Part shown: positions 16,149 to 16,209 of the stretch, piece after piece | How the letters are laid out: each line of letters starts with the position of its first letter | How positions within the stretch are numbered: position 1 is the stretch's first letter | Assembly: GCA_026002045.1 (NCBI GenBank) | Contig: BOAV01000054.1 | Location: 1 to 16,209 of the forward strand | Reading direction: 5' to 3' | DNA from: Spirochaetia bacterium | Lineage (GTDB): Bacteria > Spirochaetota > Spirochaetia > Treponematales > Breznakiellaceae | Length of the DNA: 16,209 nt | Notes under the pieces: model-generated | What the model was told of the DNA's origin: nothing | What the model saw: the letters and a program-made list of their open reading frames with translations, nothing else | Databases searched by the model: none | Position numbers and translations under genes: made by a program

Positions 16149-16209
16149 GATTTCCATACAGACAATATACCCCGAAGACAAAATATATTCTATAATAAGA
16201 TATATGCAG
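16149..16209 (-). promoter_or_regulatory. AT-rich aspS promoter region
   Basis: Several -10-like hexamers occur on the minus strand, including TATATT at plus 16164-16169 and another near 16182-16188. The first would put initiation at about 16157, at or just before the start codon. No clear -35 is visible and the far side is cut by the window edge. There is no room for a T-box leader. Confidence 0.4.

Noticed and set aside
16149..16209. T-box leader before aspS
   Set aside because: Only 61 bases are present, AT-rich and promoter-like, without T-box sequence or stem I.

Overview
The window looks like chromosomal DNA from a spirochaete, most likely an anaerobic Treponema-type species. This placement is an inference. 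It rests on a lipoprotein carrying FTMxGGxISGN beta-helix repeats, on spirochaete-style relaxed lipoboxes, and on the mix of metK, chromate-transporter pair and MoxR/DUF58 genes. No rRNA, tRNA, IS element, prophage or CRISPR array was recognised. Gene density is high and no gene-free stretch exceeds about 300 bases.

Left part (1-2400): a repeat-rich putative surface lipoprotein of the right-handed beta-helix type, whose start appears damaged or misread. It is followed by a small protein with a lysine-rich tail, a coiled coil and a PD-(D/E)XK-like core, closed by a bidirectional terminator. Next (2419-6506, all minus strand): a DUF1538 membrane protein with two internal repeats, overlapped by a tandem PII-like protein; a LysM lipoprotein with its own promoter and terminator; and metK (S-adenosylmethionine synthetase).

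Centre (6571-10285, plus strand): a compact, overlapping MoxR ATPase / DUF58 / multi-pass membrane protein operon. The third protein ends in a DUF4129-like domain but has no visible transglutaminase domain. A textbook sigma-70 promoter at 10306-10334 then drives a second plus-strand operon (10349-13175): an XRE-cupin regulator, the large and small subunits of an isopropylmalate-dehydratase-family enzyme, and a hotdog thioesterase. The regulator overlaps the dehydratase gene, so it probably senses a metabolite of the same pathway. No leuA or leuB is present, so the substrate is open.

Right part (13176-16209, minus strand): aspS followed by two single-domain chromate-transporter (CHR) genes in one apparent operon. 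This meets the thioesterase operon tail to tail with no spacer. AspRS has His31 at the position linked to relaxed tRNA specificity.

The most interesting points are the DUF1538/tandem-PII pair (duplicated channel-like protein plus duplicated sensor, with a ribosome-binding site preserved between the two PII halves), the regulator-dehydratase-thioesterase operon, and several genes with no Shine-Dalgarno sequence and a -10-like hexamer just upstream of the start codon, which suggests leaderless transcripts.
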